Shown here: positions 10,584-19,520 of the stretch, piece by piece
How the letters are laid out: the number at the start of each line of letters is the position of its first letter
Position numbering within the stretch: position 1 is the first letter of the stretch
Assembly: GCA_013822855.1 (NCBI GenBank)
Contig: PNLE01000015.1
Location: 1-35,771 of the forward strand
DNA length: 35,771 bases
Direction: 5' to 3'
From: Planctomyces sp.
GTDB taxonomy: Bacteria > Planctomycetota > Planctomycetia > Planctomycetales > Planctomycetaceae
Notes under the pieces: model-generated
Seen by the model: only the letters and a program-made list of their open reading frames with translations
Told to the model about the DNA's origin: nothing
Database searches by the model: none
Made by a program: the position numbers and the translations under genes

Positions 10584-12812
10584 ATGTCTTTCGCAGTGCG
10601 GTGTCTGCTGCTGACCTTTGTTGTGTGCCTGGCCTCGGTCAGTGCGGCACGCGCCTTCGCTCAGGATGCCGACGGGGCTGCGGCCCCCAAAGCCGATCGG
10701 CTGGATGAATCAAATCCACTTCTTCTTCCTCCCCAGACTCCGGCGGAGGAATTTTCCGTCGTGCTGCTGATGGTCGACTTGGGAAGGCTGGATCTGGCCC
10801 GGCAGTATCTCGACAAATTTGCGGCTGGCTCACCATCGCCCGAATTGCTGTTGGAACTGCGTGAGAAGCATGGCACAGCCGCGTTTCTGAAGCTGGCGCA
10901 GATCAAGGAATTGCAACCTGTCTCGTCGGAGATCAACAAGAAACTGAGTCAGGCCTCCCGCGAGCAGGCCGCCAATCCGGAATTCATTGCCAAGCTGCTC
11001 GACCAACTCAGTGGCACGCCATTGCAGCGCGAGTTGGCCATCACCGAACTCAAGAATCTCGGCGCGGGAACAGTGGGGCCGATTCTGCAACGGATGCAAT
11101 CGACAAAGGATGTTGCCGAGCAGGACTTGCTGGTCTTCGCCCTGACCAAAATGGGTGCGATGACCATTGAACCGCTGATCGCCGGCTTGGGGATGCCGCA
11201 AGAAGCGACCCGCGTGCGCGTCATCGACGCTCTGGGATACCTGCGGGCGGAAGCCGCGATCCCCGAGCTGTATGGATTGGCGTTCACACCCGCCCTGAAA
11301 CCGACTGAAAAAACAGCTGCCCTCCGCGCCTTGGGCCGAATCATCTACGGCAGCCCCGAACGCGCGGATCGGCTCTCCGATGTCGTGGCACTCAAGGAAC
11401 TGCAACAGCGGACCCTGGACTATCTTCTGGGCCAAGGGGCGCTGTCGATCTCAGGTGACGGCCGGGCGACGGTCTGGGCCTACGATCCCCAGCAAAATCT
11501 GGTCGTCGAGCGTCAACTTCCGGCGAATGTGGCTTCCGCCTATCTCGCGACAAGGGCGGCTCGCGGCGCGTTGGGAATCAGCCCGGAGCGGCTCGAGTCC
11601 CAGCAGCTCTACTTGACCAGCTATCTGACATACGAAACCGCGACGGGGATTCCCGCTTCGCAGTCGGCTGGCATGCTGCGGTCGATCAGCCCGGAACTCC
11701 TTTCCGCCGTATTGGCCGAGTCGCTGAAAGTCCACCAGCCCGGCACTGCGATCCGCGTGATCGACGCCTTGGTCGATCAGCGGTCGGAGTTGGCCCTGCA
11801 AAGCAATGGAGCCGTGAAGTCTCCGTTGAAGTCAGCACTCAACTACCCGGATGACCGTGTCCAGTTCGCCGCCGCGACTGCCATTCTTCAACTGGCCCCC
11901 AAAAGTTTTGAAGACACATCGAACCAGGTGATCGACATCCTTTCGCGGAGTCTGGTCACGGGGACAGAACCGCGGGCCATTGTGATGGACGCCGACGACA
12001 CCCGCGGAACCGCCACCGGCGGTTATCTGTCCGACATGGGATTCGAGACGATCCGGGTGGAGACAGGTCAGCAGGGCTTCAAAGCTGCCGTGGCTTCAAC
12101 CCAGACGGCGCTGCTGGTCATTGATGTGAACATCGCCCGCTGGGATCTGTCCCAGACTTTGGCCAATTTCCGGGCGGATGCACGGACGGCATCGCTTCCC
12201 ATTCTGCTGTACGGGCCGGAATCGACGCGTGCGGCCATCACTCGGAAACTCACCGAATATCCACCGATCCACTTCGTCGCGGAAGCCTCGACGACGGAGG
12301 CGTTTCAATCTCAAGCCCGCGATTTTCTGGCCCGGTACAAGCCTGCTGCTTTGACACCGGAAGAACGCGGCCAAATGCGCGGCGATGCGGTTGCCTGGCT
12401 GAGCTATCTGGCCCGGTTGGATCAGGCCGGCAAGCTGAACCTGGATGTTGCCAAGGGGCCGCTGCTGGCTCTTGTGGACGACCCCAAGCTGGGCCCCGCC
12501 GCTCAGCAGGCGTTGCTGGGCATTGGAACTCGGGATGTCCAGTCCCGCTTGGCGGAGGTGGTGAAAAACTCCACACTTCCGGAAAACCTGCGTGCCACCG
12601 CCACCAAGAGCTTGTTGACGCACTCGCAGCGTTACGGCTGGACCATGACCACCATGGAGGAAAAAGCGCTCTTCGCGGCTCTGGACGATGTTCCCGAAGG
12701 CCCCCTCAATGACGCCCTGCAGGCACTTCGGGGCAGCCGCGTCGCCACCCGGCGGGCCAATGCCGATCAACTGGAGAAATACCCCCTCCCACCACTTCCC
12801 GCTCTCAATTAG
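10584..12812 (+). CDS. Exported HEAT-repeat protein with degenerate receiver-like domain
   Basis: Protein of about 742 residues. The ATG at 10584 has CGGAG nearby and yields a clean signal peptide (hydrophobic segment, ARAFAQ-DADG cleavage-like site); an ATG at 10536 is an alternative. The region after about residue 120 contains alpha-helical HEAT-like repeats (for example GTVGPILQRMQ, AMTIEPLIAGLG, RVRVIDALGYLRAEAAIPELY). Around residues 465-590 it changes to an alternating beta/alpha pattern that resembles a response-regulator receiver domain: an acidic stretch in IVMDADD, LLVIDVN with D514 at the phospho-acceptor position, then a strand in SLPILLYG. The conserved Thr/Ser and Lys of active receivers are not seen, so it is probably a binding module. 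HEAT-like helices resume afterwards. Function unknown; likely a periplasmic scaffold. Confidence 0.8.
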   Translation: MSFAVRCLLLTFVVCLASVSAARAFAQDADGAAAPKADRLDESNPLLLPPQTPAEEFSVVLLMVDLGRLDLARQYLDKFAAGSPSPELLLELREKHGTAAFLKLAQIKELQPVSSEINKKLSQASREQAANPEFIAKLLDQLSGTPLQRELAITELKNLGAGTVGPILQRMQSTKDVAEQDLLVFALTKMGAMTIEPLIAGLGMPQEATRVRVIDALGYLRAEAAIPELYGLAFTPALKPTEKTAALRALGRIIYGSPERADRLSDVVALKELQQRTLDYLLGQGALSISGDGRATVWAYDPQQNLVVERQLPANVASAYLATRAARGALGISPERLESQQLYLTSYLTYETATGIPASQSAGMLRSISPELLSAVLAESLKVHQPGTAIRVIDALVDQRSELALQSNGAVKSPLKSALNYPDDRVQFAAATAILQLAPKSFEDTSNQVIDILSRSLVTGTEPRAIVMDADDTRGTATGGYLSDMGFETIRVETGQQGFKAAVASTQTALLVIDVNIARWDLSQTLANFRADARTASLPILLYGPESTRAAITRKLTEYPPIHFVAEASTTEAFQSQARDFLARYKPAALTPEERGQMRGDAVAWLSYLARLDQAGKLNLDVAKGPLLALVDDPKLGPAAQQALLGIGTRDVQSRLAEVVKNSTLPENLRATATKSLLTHSQRYGWTMTTMEEKALFAALDDVPEGPLNDALQALRGSRVATRRANADQLEKYPLPPLPALN

Positions 12813-12879
12813 CTGCGAGACGGTCGGGAGCTTAATCCACAAGCACGACATCCGATTCGATTCCCGCCGGATCAACACA

Positions 12880-12912
12880 AAAGGCCACCGGGATCAATTC
12901 CCGGTGGCCTTT
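12880..12912. terminator. Bidirectional terminator between the HEAT gene and sat
   Basis: A perfect 14-bp GC-rich stem (12880-12893 with 12899-12912) with a 5-nt loop, ending in TTT on the plus strand and preceded by AAA, so a T run follows in either direction. It lies between two convergent genes and fits an intrinsic terminator used from both sides. Confidence 0.85.
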
Positions 12913-12952
12913 GTCGTTCTTAATGCGAAGACTCATCACAAACCAGCCAGAG

Positions 12953-14212
12953 TTAGGCCAGCTTCATGGCCTTGGCGAGAATCTCCGAGGTGCTGGGGCG
13001 CATGATCCGGGGATCAACCATCTCACCCTTTTGCAGGGTGGTGCGGATGTCCTTGCCGCTGATCGAAACGGGCTTCTCTCCGGCGTGACGCTCGGTGAGA
13101 TCCACCCGGCCGATCGACTCGTAGTAGGCTGCGAAGCCCACCTTGAGCGGTTGGATCAGCAATTCGCCGCCCAGCTTGCCGAAGATCTCCTGGGCGTCGA
13201 AGTCGCCCCAGATCGCTTCGCCGTTGGCATAGGGAACATCGGCGTGCTTGCGGCCGATGACGATGTGGGTGTAGCCCATGTTCTGACGGTAGATGCCGTG
13301 CATGACGGCTTCGCTCGGACCACCGTAGAACATCTTGATATCGAGGCCCAACAGGATCACTCGGTCCGGCACCGATTCATTCCGGCTCTTCCACAGATTG
13401 GCGTCGCTGTCGCCGTCGCCCAGTTGACGCTGCGCGATCAGCGCTTCGTAGGTCGCCATGCGGATCTCGGCGTTGACGTCGTCGCCCTTGGTTTCACCGA
13501 TCAGCGGGTTGAGGACGGCACCGGCATTCTTGCCACCGGCGATCAGAGTTTCCAAACCGTAGACGAGGGCGTATTCATGCGCGCGGTGCAGCGGATTGCG
13601 TGTCTGGAACGCGACGACAGCGTTCCAACCTTTTGTCGCCAGCAACTTGCGGACTTCGACGGGGGAGAGGACATACTTGCCGAAGGCTGGGTTCTTGGGC
13701 TGAGGCAGCGCCTTGAGCTTGCCGCCGATGAGGTGCGACTTGTCGGCGTCGCCCTTGAGAACCATATCCGCGCCCGCATGGTCGATGCGGTCGGTGCGGT
13801 AGACCTTCTGGAGATACTTGAGCTTCGGCCAGGCGTAGACGTCGGTGAGTTCGACGATCGCCACGGCGGAACCATCCGGGGCAGTCAGTGCGACCTTGTC
13901 GCCGGCCTTGATCGTCTTGGCCAATTCGGCCGTCACGGGGAACGCGAGGGGAATCGTCCAGGCGTATTTCTTGCCGTTGTTCTCGATGACGGCTTCATCC
14001 AGCACGCGGTGGTAGGTCGCGATATCCATCGGGCCGGTGAGGGGGGAAAGGGTGCCGTCCGCCATTCGGTAGACGGTTGAAAGATCGGCCGCCGAGACGG
14101 GGACCTTTGTCAGGCTGGCGGCTTCCGCCTTGAAGGCCTCGATTTCGGAGTCTGCCACTGTGAGATTGACCGGCTCGGACAATCCTCCATGGGGAGGAAT
14201 CAAATCAGCCAT
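12953..14212 (-). CDS. sat: Sulfate adenylyltransferase (ATP sulfurylase)
   Basis: Activates sulfate with ATP to adenosine 5'-phosphosulfate plus pyrophosphate, the first step of sulfate assimilation. The 419 residues carry the homo-oligomeric Sat signature [13 protein letters not shown] (HxxH-type nucleotide site), a PUA-like N-terminal half with [11 protein letters not shown], and the GRKHADVPY motif that corresponds to GRDHAG in other members. The C-terminal QEIF region and ISGKDIR(T/x)xLxxG are also typical. It is not of the CysD/CysN type, and no APS kinase domain is fused. The start ATG at 14212 aligns with the family (IPPHGG). No other sulfur gene is adjacent. Confidence 0.95.
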   Translation of the reverse strand: MADLIPPHGGLSEPVNLTVADSEIEAFKAEAASLTKVPVSAADLSTVYRMADGTLSPLTGPMDIATYHRVLDEAVIENNGKKYAWTIPLAFPVTAELAKTIKAGDKVALTAPDGSAVAIVELTDVYAWPKLKYLQKVYRTDRIDHAGADMVLKGDADKSHLIGGKLKALPQPKNPAFGKYVLSPVEVRKLLATKGWNAVVAFQTRNPLHRAHEYALVYGLETLIAGGKNAGAVLNPLIGETKGDDVNAEIRMATYEALIAQRQLGDGDSDANLWKSRNESVPDRVILLGLDIKMFYGGPSEAVMHGIYRQNMGYTHIVIGRKHADVPYANGEAIWGDFDAQEIFGKLGGELLIQPLKVGFAAYYESIGRVDLTERHAGEKPVSISGKDIRTTLQKGEMVDPRIMRPSTSEILAKAMKLA

Positions 14213-14530
14213 AATGACCTGGAGTCCTGTCAGAAGGGGAATTGGAAAGGTGCGTCAGAATGCTGCAGCACCGGTCGCTACTTCCGGCGAACAATAGGGG
14301 GAGCTTTCCGAAAGATCAAGTTGTGCTGGCATTTCCAGCCGCTCGCATCCCCGTGGCCTGATTTTTTACCAAGAAACAAGCTGTCAATTGGCTGGGTAGC
14401 AGTCGGAAATCACTTCGGTCTTTCCCGCCCATCGGTCGATGTGTTAATTAGTGATTGGGTTGTTGGAGCACCGCCATGTTTCGACCAATCCACCCACTCG
14501 ATGAAATGGATTTCGTGCGGGACGAGTGTG
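14213..14530. promoter_or_regulatory. Divergent intergenic region sat / TPR gene
   Basis: About 320 nt between two divergent starts. It is more AT-rich than the flanking genes in the part near 14360-14460 and should contain both promoters. No convincing hexamers, riboswitch or small gene were seen. Confidence 0.4.
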
Positions 14531-15529
14531 ATGCAACTGACCACCATCAGACAGAGGCGACGGGATTTCCGCAGTTTCTGCCGGAGGTTGGTGCTCGCAT
14601 TGAGCCTTGCCACTCCATTTGCGAGTGGAACAGGCTGCACTTGGATGCAGCGTCAGGTCGCGAGCCATGACCGACGTTGCGAGCAGCTCTGCCGTGATGC
14701 CGAAGCCTTGCGTGATCAAGGTGATCTGACGCACGCCGCATCCCTGCTCAGGGAAATTGAGAAAACAGCTCCCAAGAACGCTTCGACTCGCGAAATGAAG
14801 GCCCGGTTGCTCTGGGAGAGCGGTCGACAGCAGGCGGCGATCGCGGAATATCGCAATCTGGCCGAGCATTTCTCCGGCGATCCGCAACCGGCCGTTTGTC
14901 TGGGACAATGTTATCTGGAGCTGGGCCAGATCGAAGAAGCCCAACTCGCCGCCGAATCGGCCCTGCTTCGCGATTCGCAATCGGTTTCGGCCCGCATGCT
15001 GTTGGGTCGCATCCACGAAAAGCAAGGGGATTTCGATTCCGCCTATGAAATGTATCGCTCGATCGGCGATCTCTGGCCGGATGACATCGCTTCCAAAGTG
15101 GCGATGGCACGCGTCCAGATCGAACGGGGCCAAGCCGACAGGGCCTGTCCGATTCTCCGCAACGTGATGCAAAACCCGTATGCCACTTTGCCACAGCAGC
15201 GCGAGGCCGAATGGCAATTGGGACTGGCGTATGCGGCCCATCAGCGATGGGATGATGCCCGCCAGAGGCTCGAACAGTCGATCGCCGAACGCGAATCTTC
15301 CGCCGACGACTGGTATCGGCTCGCAGAAGCCCAGTTCCATGCGGGAAGCGGCACCCACGCCTTGGCCAGTCTCCAGAAGTCATTGGCAATGCAGCCCAAT
15401 CATCGCGGGGCGACGACTCTTGCTCAACTGCTCGCCACGGAATCAGCCGACCGTGCCCTGGCCAGCGATGAGACCTTGGCCCGCGATGTGGCGAATGTGC
15501 AGCCCGCAGGTTTCACACCGCCTCAGTAG
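14531..15529 (+). CDS. Exported TPR-repeat protein
   Basis: Protein of about 332 residues with repeated helix-turn-helix units typical of tetratricopeptide repeats. Visible elements are AEALRDQGDLTHAASLLREIEK, ARLLWESGRQQAAIAEYRNLAE and LGQCYLELGQIEEAQLAAESAL, followed by similar units in the C-terminal half. The N-terminus is basic then hydrophobic (LVLALSLATPFASGTGC) and ends at a cysteine, so it may be a lipoprotein, although the lipobox is imperfect. ATG at 14531 was preferred; ATG at 14501 is in frame and gives ten more residues. Probably a scaffold for protein-protein contacts in the cell envelope; partners unknown. Confidence 0.75.
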   Translation: MQLTTIRQRRRDFRSFCRRLVLALSLATPFASGTGCTWMQRQVASHDRRCEQLCRDAEALRDQGDLTHAASLLREIEKTAPKNASTREMKARLLWESGRQQAAIAEYRNLAEHFSGDPQPAVCLGQCYLELGQIEEAQLAAESALLRDSQSVSARMLLGRIHEKQGDFDSAYEMYRSIGDLWPDDIASKVAMARVQIERGQADRACPILRNVMQNPYATLPQQREAEWQLGLAYAAHQRWDDARQRLEQSIAERESSADDWYRLAEAQFHAGSGTHALASLQKSLAMQPNHRGATTLAQLLATESADRALASDETLARDVANVQPAGFTPPQ

Positions 15530-15595
15530 AGACTGAGTGGCGCTGAACATGGGCGATATTGAACCCCCTTGATCCACGGCTTGGTTCTGATCAAA

Positions 15596-16468
15596 TCACT
15601 CGGCTCGCCGCTCGGCAATCACCGGATTGCGCAGCACGCCGAGTCCTTCGATTTCGACTTCCATGACATCGCCGCTCTTCAGGAACACGGGGGGCTTGCG
15701 GGCCACCCCCACCCCGGAAGGTGTGCCAGTGAAAATCAGATCGCCGGGCTCCAGCGTCACCAATTGGGAAACGTGGGCCACCAGGGCATCGATCCCGAAA
15801 ATCAATTCGCTCGTGCGGGATTGCTGCATCGTCTGGCCGTTCAGTCGCAGTGAAATGGCCAGATCGTGGGGATCGCCCACTTCATCGGCCGTCACGAACC
15901 AGGGGCCGATCGGTGCGAAGGTGTCGGGCGTCTTTCCCATGAGCCATTGACCGCCGGGCCGACCCTTCTGCCAATCCCTGGCGGAGACATCGTTGCCGCA
16001 GGTGTAACCGGCAATATGTTCGAAGGCCTTGGACTTGGGAATGTGCTTACCCCCCTTGCCGATCACCGCCACCAGTTCGGCCTCGTAGTCGACTTGATGG
16101 GCGATGGCCGGAAGTTCGACCGAGTCCTCCGGCCCGATGAGTGCGGAGGGAAACTTGTTGAAGACCACCGGCTCCGAGGGAATCTCGGCCCCCGTCTCCA
16201 GCGCGTGGTCGCGGTAATTGAGACCGATGCAGATCACTTTGCCGCAGCGGGTGATCGGCGAGACCAGTTTCCCCTCGACGAACGGCCCCTTTGACCAACC
16301 GGTCACTAAGGCGCTGGCCACGCGGGCCAATCCCTCCGGGTCGGCGAGAATTCCTAGGAGCGTGGGCGGGATCTGGGTATCCAAAGCGAGAAGATCGACA
16401 TATTTGCCGTCGAGGTTCAGAGCGACAACCCGCATTCCCGCGTCCGACTCGACCATTCCCAGCTTCAT
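15596..16468 (-). CDS. Fumarylacetoacetate hydrolase family protein
   Basis: Member of the FAH superfamily (290 residues), metal-dependent enzymes that hydrolyse, isomerise or decarboxylate beta-keto or hydroxymuconate-type acids. Family motifs are ICIGLNYRDHALE (start of the catalytic domain, about residue 80), the metal-binding DYEAELVAVIG, GYTCGNDVSARDWQ and LEPGDLIFTGTPSGVG. It resembles 2-hydroxyhepta-2,4-diene-1,7-dioate isomerase and acylpyruvase-like members, which cannot be told apart here. A GGAAGG ribosome site precedes the ATG at 16468. No catabolic neighbours are present, so the substrate is open. Confidence 0.92.
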   Translation of the reverse strand: MKLGMVESDAGMRVVALNLDGKYVDLLALDTQIPPTLLGILADPEGLARVASALVTGWSKGPFVEGKLVSPITRCGKVICIGLNYRDHALETGAEIPSEPVVFNKFPSALIGPEDSVELPAIAHQVDYEAELVAVIGKGGKHIPKSKAFEHIAGYTCGNDVSARDWQKGRPGGQWLMGKTPDTFAPIGPWFVTADEVGDPHDLAISLRLNGQTMQQSRTSELIFGIDALVAHVSQLVTLEPGDLIFTGTPSGVGVARKPPVFLKSGDVMEVEIEGLGVLRNPVIAERRAE

Positions 16469-16609
16469 GATCGCTTCCTTCCACTACGAGGTTTCATTCA
16501 GGGATGAGGATCGGCATCGCCACTGTCGAAGCCCTGAACCGCTGCCACCGTAGTCATCATCCCTCACGTTTGCCACACATCAGAACTATGGCAAGGGCCG
16601 GAACTTTTG

Positions 16610-17797
16610 CTAGAAGAGTTCCAACTGGCCGGTTTTGGGCTTGGGCGGGAGGAACTGGCTGGTATCCAGAGGAACCAGCATTCTTTCCAACCCGTGCTTG
16701 CGGGCGAAGACCCGGAAGGTTTGTTGGATCTGATCCGCGACCGGGCCGGTTCCGCGCATCCTCTCGCCGAATCTCGCGGAGTTCATCGCGCCATCCCGCA
16801 CTGCGGTGATCCCTTGAACGATGCGGTCGTATCGCAGGGGAAAGCGCCTCTCCGCCCATTCCAGAAAGACGGGCCGCACACTGAGCGGCAGGCGGAGCAT
16901 GGTGTACCCAGCCCACACGGCACCCGCCTTCGCGGCTGCTTCGAGCAGTGCCGGAAGTTCACTCTCGTTCACACCGGGGATCATGGGAGCGGTCATCACT
17001 CGCACAGGAATTCCCGCCTCGCTGAGTTCCCGAATGGCGCGAAGCCGGGCGGCGGGGCGACTCGTTCGCGGCTCCAGTTCACCACACAGCGCCGCATCGA
17101 GGGTGGTGAGGCTGAGGCTGACATGAGCCAGATTTCGACTGGCCATGGGGGCCAGAATGTCCAGGTCACGCACCACGAGGGCATTCTTGGTGATGATGGT
17201 TACGGGTTGATTCGCCTCGGCGCAGACTTCCAGGCATTGCCGCGTCAATCGCAGCGTGCGTTCGACGGGCTGATAGCAATCCGTCACGCCGGAAAAGCAG
17301 ATGGCTTCGCACTCGTACGATTTCCGCTTCAACCAGGCCCGCAACAGATCGGGAGCTTCGCGTTTGACGACGATCCGCGTTTCGAAGTCGATCCCCGCGT
17401 TGAATCCCAGATACTCATGGCCGGGACGGGCGTAGCAATAGACACAGCCGTGCTCGCATCCACGGTACGGATTGATGCTGTATCGGAAAGGGATATCTGG
17501 ACTGGAGTTCTCGCTCACGATGCTTTGCGTAGCGTCGTCCAGGAATTGCGTCGGGATCCGATCGGGAAGCGACAATTCTTCCGGCTCGAACTCCCAGTGA
17601 TCCGGATCAGGCTCGCGATGAACCTTTTCAAAGCGATTGGCGATTTGAGAGAGCGAACCTCGCTGTGGAGCACTCTGCGAGGGACGCTGGCCCGGCAATA
17701 GTTGGGGTTGCCGCGACGTGGTTGGCGTGCACGCTGCCGCAGGAAATTCCGGCGGGACGCTTTCCTCTCCGTCGTGATTAACCCGCCGCTCGTCCAC
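16610..17797 (-). CDS. Radical SAM protein, PA0069/SplB-like
   Basis: Radical S-adenosylmethionine protein of 395 residues. The cluster-binding motif is CEHGCVYCYA (C-x3-C-x2-C), inside INPYRGCEHGCVYCYARPGHEY, the signature of the PA0069/Rv2578c group sometimes annotated as DNA repair photolyase or spore-photoproduct-lyase-like. Downstream features are ICFSGVTDCYQPVE, VTIITKNALVVRDLD and VSLSLTTLD, consistent with a partial TIM barrel. The N-terminal 60 residues are Pro/Gln-rich and low in complexity, so the true start could be downstream. It is the last gene of a minus-strand series starting with an MFS gene, 60 nt after the ArsR gene. Its substrate is unknown. Confidence 0.88.
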   Translation of the reverse strand: MDERRVNHDGEESVPPEFPAAACTPTTSRQPQLLPGQRPSQSAPQRGSLSQIANRFEKVHREPDPDHWEFEPEELSLPDRIPTQFLDDATQSIVSENSSPDIPFRYSINPYRGCEHGCVYCYARPGHEYLGFNAGIDFETRIVVKREAPDLLRAWLKRKSYECEAICFSGVTDCYQPVERTLRLTRQCLEVCAEANQPVTIITKNALVVRDLDILAPMASRNLAHVSLSLTTLDAALCGELEPRTSRPAARLRAIRELSEAGIPVRVMTAPMIPGVNESELPALLEAAAKAGAVWAGYTMLRLPLSVRPVFLEWAERRFPLRYDRIVQGITAVRDGAMNSARFGERMRGTGPVADQIQQTFRVFARKHGLERMLVPLDTSQFLPPKPKTGQLELF

Positions 17798-17857
17798 CAG
17801 CTCACTCCATTGGCCGCATTCCGTTCATGGAATTGTGACCAAGAATGTGAACAAAAG

Positions 17858-18223
17858 TCAACTCTTCTTGCGAGGGGTACCGGGCGGGATGGGCGGGGCT
17901 TTCTCCCCGGCGGCAGCCTGAGGAGGGAATGTGAGTTCGCAGCAGCCGAGGTTCAACTTCCCAAGATGGAGCACTTCGGGACGGAGCGAGTAATAGACGA
18001 ATCGTCCCTCCTTCTCCCGATCCACGAACTCGTGGGCGAGCAGGATCTTGAGATGATGCGAAACGAGCATGAGGGGAATTTCGATCAGTTCCGCCAGATC
18101 ACCCACCGCCAGTGGGCCGGTTTGCAAGGCTTCGAGCAGGCGCAGTCGAATCGGCTCGCTGAGAACTTTGAGCTTCTCGGCGCACTCGATCGGTCGAACA
18201 TCGGGAGTGTTGTCGCGTGACAT
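17858..18223 (-). CDS. ArsR-family repressor with C-terminal vicinal cysteines
   Basis: Winged-helix regulator of 121 residues from the ATG at 18223; an upstream in-frame start reaches 18271 but adds non-conserved sequence. The DNA-binding core includes EKLKVLSEPIRLRLLEAL, the recognition-helix region VSHHLKILL, and the wing DREKEGRFVYYSL. The typical ArsR metal motif CxCxxC in helix 3 is absent, but there is a cysteine pair C94-C95 (LNLGCCEL) just after the wing, and a single C14. I infer that these thiols could bind As(III) or a similar ligand. It sits directly after the ArsI-like gene on the same strand, 72 nt apart, and is likely its regulator. Confidence 0.87.
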   Translation of the reverse strand: MSRDNTPDVRPIECAEKLKVLSEPIRLRLLEALQTGPLAVGDLAELIEIPLMLVSHHLKILLAHEFVDREKEGRFVYYSLRPEVLHLGKLNLGCCELTFPPQAAAGEKAPPIPPGTPRKKS

Positions 18224-18295
18224 GCCGCCAGAGTATCCGTCATGGGCCAGCCTGTCACGATCAGCTGACAACCAGCTTTTCAGCGGGAACCGCCA

Positions 18296-19486
18296 TCAGC
18301 TGGAAACCGAACAGAAAGCCTTGGCCTGGCCGCTCGCGGGCATCTCCACAAACTGACCGGCCAGCGATGATGTCGCCAATTGCTGCCATGCGGCTGTCGA
18401 AACCTGGGCCCGCACTCCCCGCCGGTAGACCGTCCCTCGATCATCGACGATTTCGGCGAACGGGCCTTTGTAGATGACGTCGAGAGTGGATTCATCCTCC
18501 GGGTCGCGGGCTGAGGTGGATGTGGGGTTGGTTGTAGTCACCGTCGAACTGCCGGATGCTCCAGCGGGTTGTCGCGCCTTGATCAGCGTTTCCCGCAGTT
18601 CGACCCCCGCGCGGACAAAGCACGGTTGGCTGCGGAACGTCTCCAGCGAGAGATCGACGAAACCGGCTTGTTGAAGTGCGTTGAGCACCTCCTCGCGGAC
18701 GGGGACGTGCTTCACGAATGCTGCGGGGCCGGGAAGATCCAGTTGATCCGTCGCCAGAGGGGCATCGGCCGTCAAGGCGTGGATCACCAACTCTCCACCC
18801 GCAACCAGTTGAGCCTTGGCCATGGCCAGCCAATGCCCCATCGATTCTGCGGCGTCGGCCTGATTGAAGGTTCCCCGCAGTTTCATGGTCTCGTACAGGG
18901 CATCGGGTGCGGGCCGCCGGGGGTCTCCCAGAAAGTGCTCGAACGCCAAAGGCTTGGCGGCGACTTGGGGTGTCGGGCAGGGATCCGCTTTTCCGTTGGT
19001 GTTGCAGCAGCTCATCACAATCGGCTGTAGAGCTGCCGGAGCGACTGGTAGGGCTGGTTTGGCTGGGGATTCTTGAAGGGGAACCTGACCCGCGCCGCGG
19101 TGTTCGATGTCTTCTTCGAGCGTGTAGAATTCCCAGAGATTGCCATCCGGATCGTTGATCCAGAATTTGGTCTGCTTGGAATAACAGCATTCGACCCCCT
19201 CCTCCCGCTGCGTCTTGAAGCCCGCCATTTCCAGCCGCCGTTGGGAATCGACAAGGGCGGCGGCGGAACCGAAGCGGAAGCCGGCATGATTGAGCGCGCC
19301 GCGACCCGTCGGCGGCATCGGTTCCAGCGACAACACCAGTGGTGGGTCGTTGACTTCGAACTTGGCGTAATCCGCCCGGCATTTGGCGGGAGGTTGGCCC
19401 AACAGGTTTTCGAAGAATTTGACGGAACGATTCAGATCGCCCACGTTCAGCGAGAGGTGAAAGCGGTTGCCGGTGGTGGTTGTCAT
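18296..19486 (-). CDS. ArsI-like dioxygenase fused to an ArsM-like C-terminal segment
   Basis: Protein of 396 residues in two parts. Residues 1-130 are a VOC/glyoxalase-fold domain of the ArsI/CadI type: H10, H67 and E119 match the Fe(II) ligand spacing of ArsI C-As lyase, and C100-C101 (ECCYSKQ) match its arsenical-binding cysteine pair; WINDPDGNLWEFYTLEED is the family C-terminus. A linker with SCCNTNGKADPC (second cysteine pair at 160-161) leads to residues 180-396, which resemble the second half of arsenite methyltransferase (helix then GGELVIHALTA, LQQAGFVDLSLE, VIYKGPFAEIVDDRG). The SAM-binding GxGxG half is absent, so methyl transfer is unlikely. AAAGGTGA precedes the ATG. The domain reading is inferred from motif memory, not a search. 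Confidence 0.8.
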   Translation of the reverse strand: MTTTTGNRFHLSLNVGDLNRSVKFFENLLGQPPAKCRADYAKFEVNDPPLVLSLEPMPPTGRGALNHAGFRFGSAAALVDSQRRLEMAGFKTQREEGVECCYSKQTKFWINDPDGNLWEFYTLEEDIEHRGAGQVPLQESPAKPALPVAPAALQPIVMSCCNTNGKADPCPTPQVAAKPLAFEHFLGDPRRPAPDALYETMKLRGTFNQADAAESMGHWLAMAKAQLVAGGELVIHALTADAPLATDQLDLPGPAAFVKHVPVREEVLNALQQAGFVDLSLETFRSQPCFVRAGVELRETLIKARQPAGASGSSTVTTTNPTSTSARDPEDESTLDVIYKGPFAEIVDDRGTVYRRGVRAQVSTAAWQQLATSSLAGQFVEMPASGQAKAFCSVSS

Positions 19487-19520
19487 GTCGTCACCTTTCG
19501 AGGCTGAGTGGAATCATCGA

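Noticed and set aside
12911..14080. Plus-strand open frame (389 codons)
   Set aside because: Antisense to sat; no family motif.
16607..17701. Plus-strand open frame (364 codons)
   Set aside because: Antisense to the radical SAM gene, which has a complete CxxxCxxC motif.
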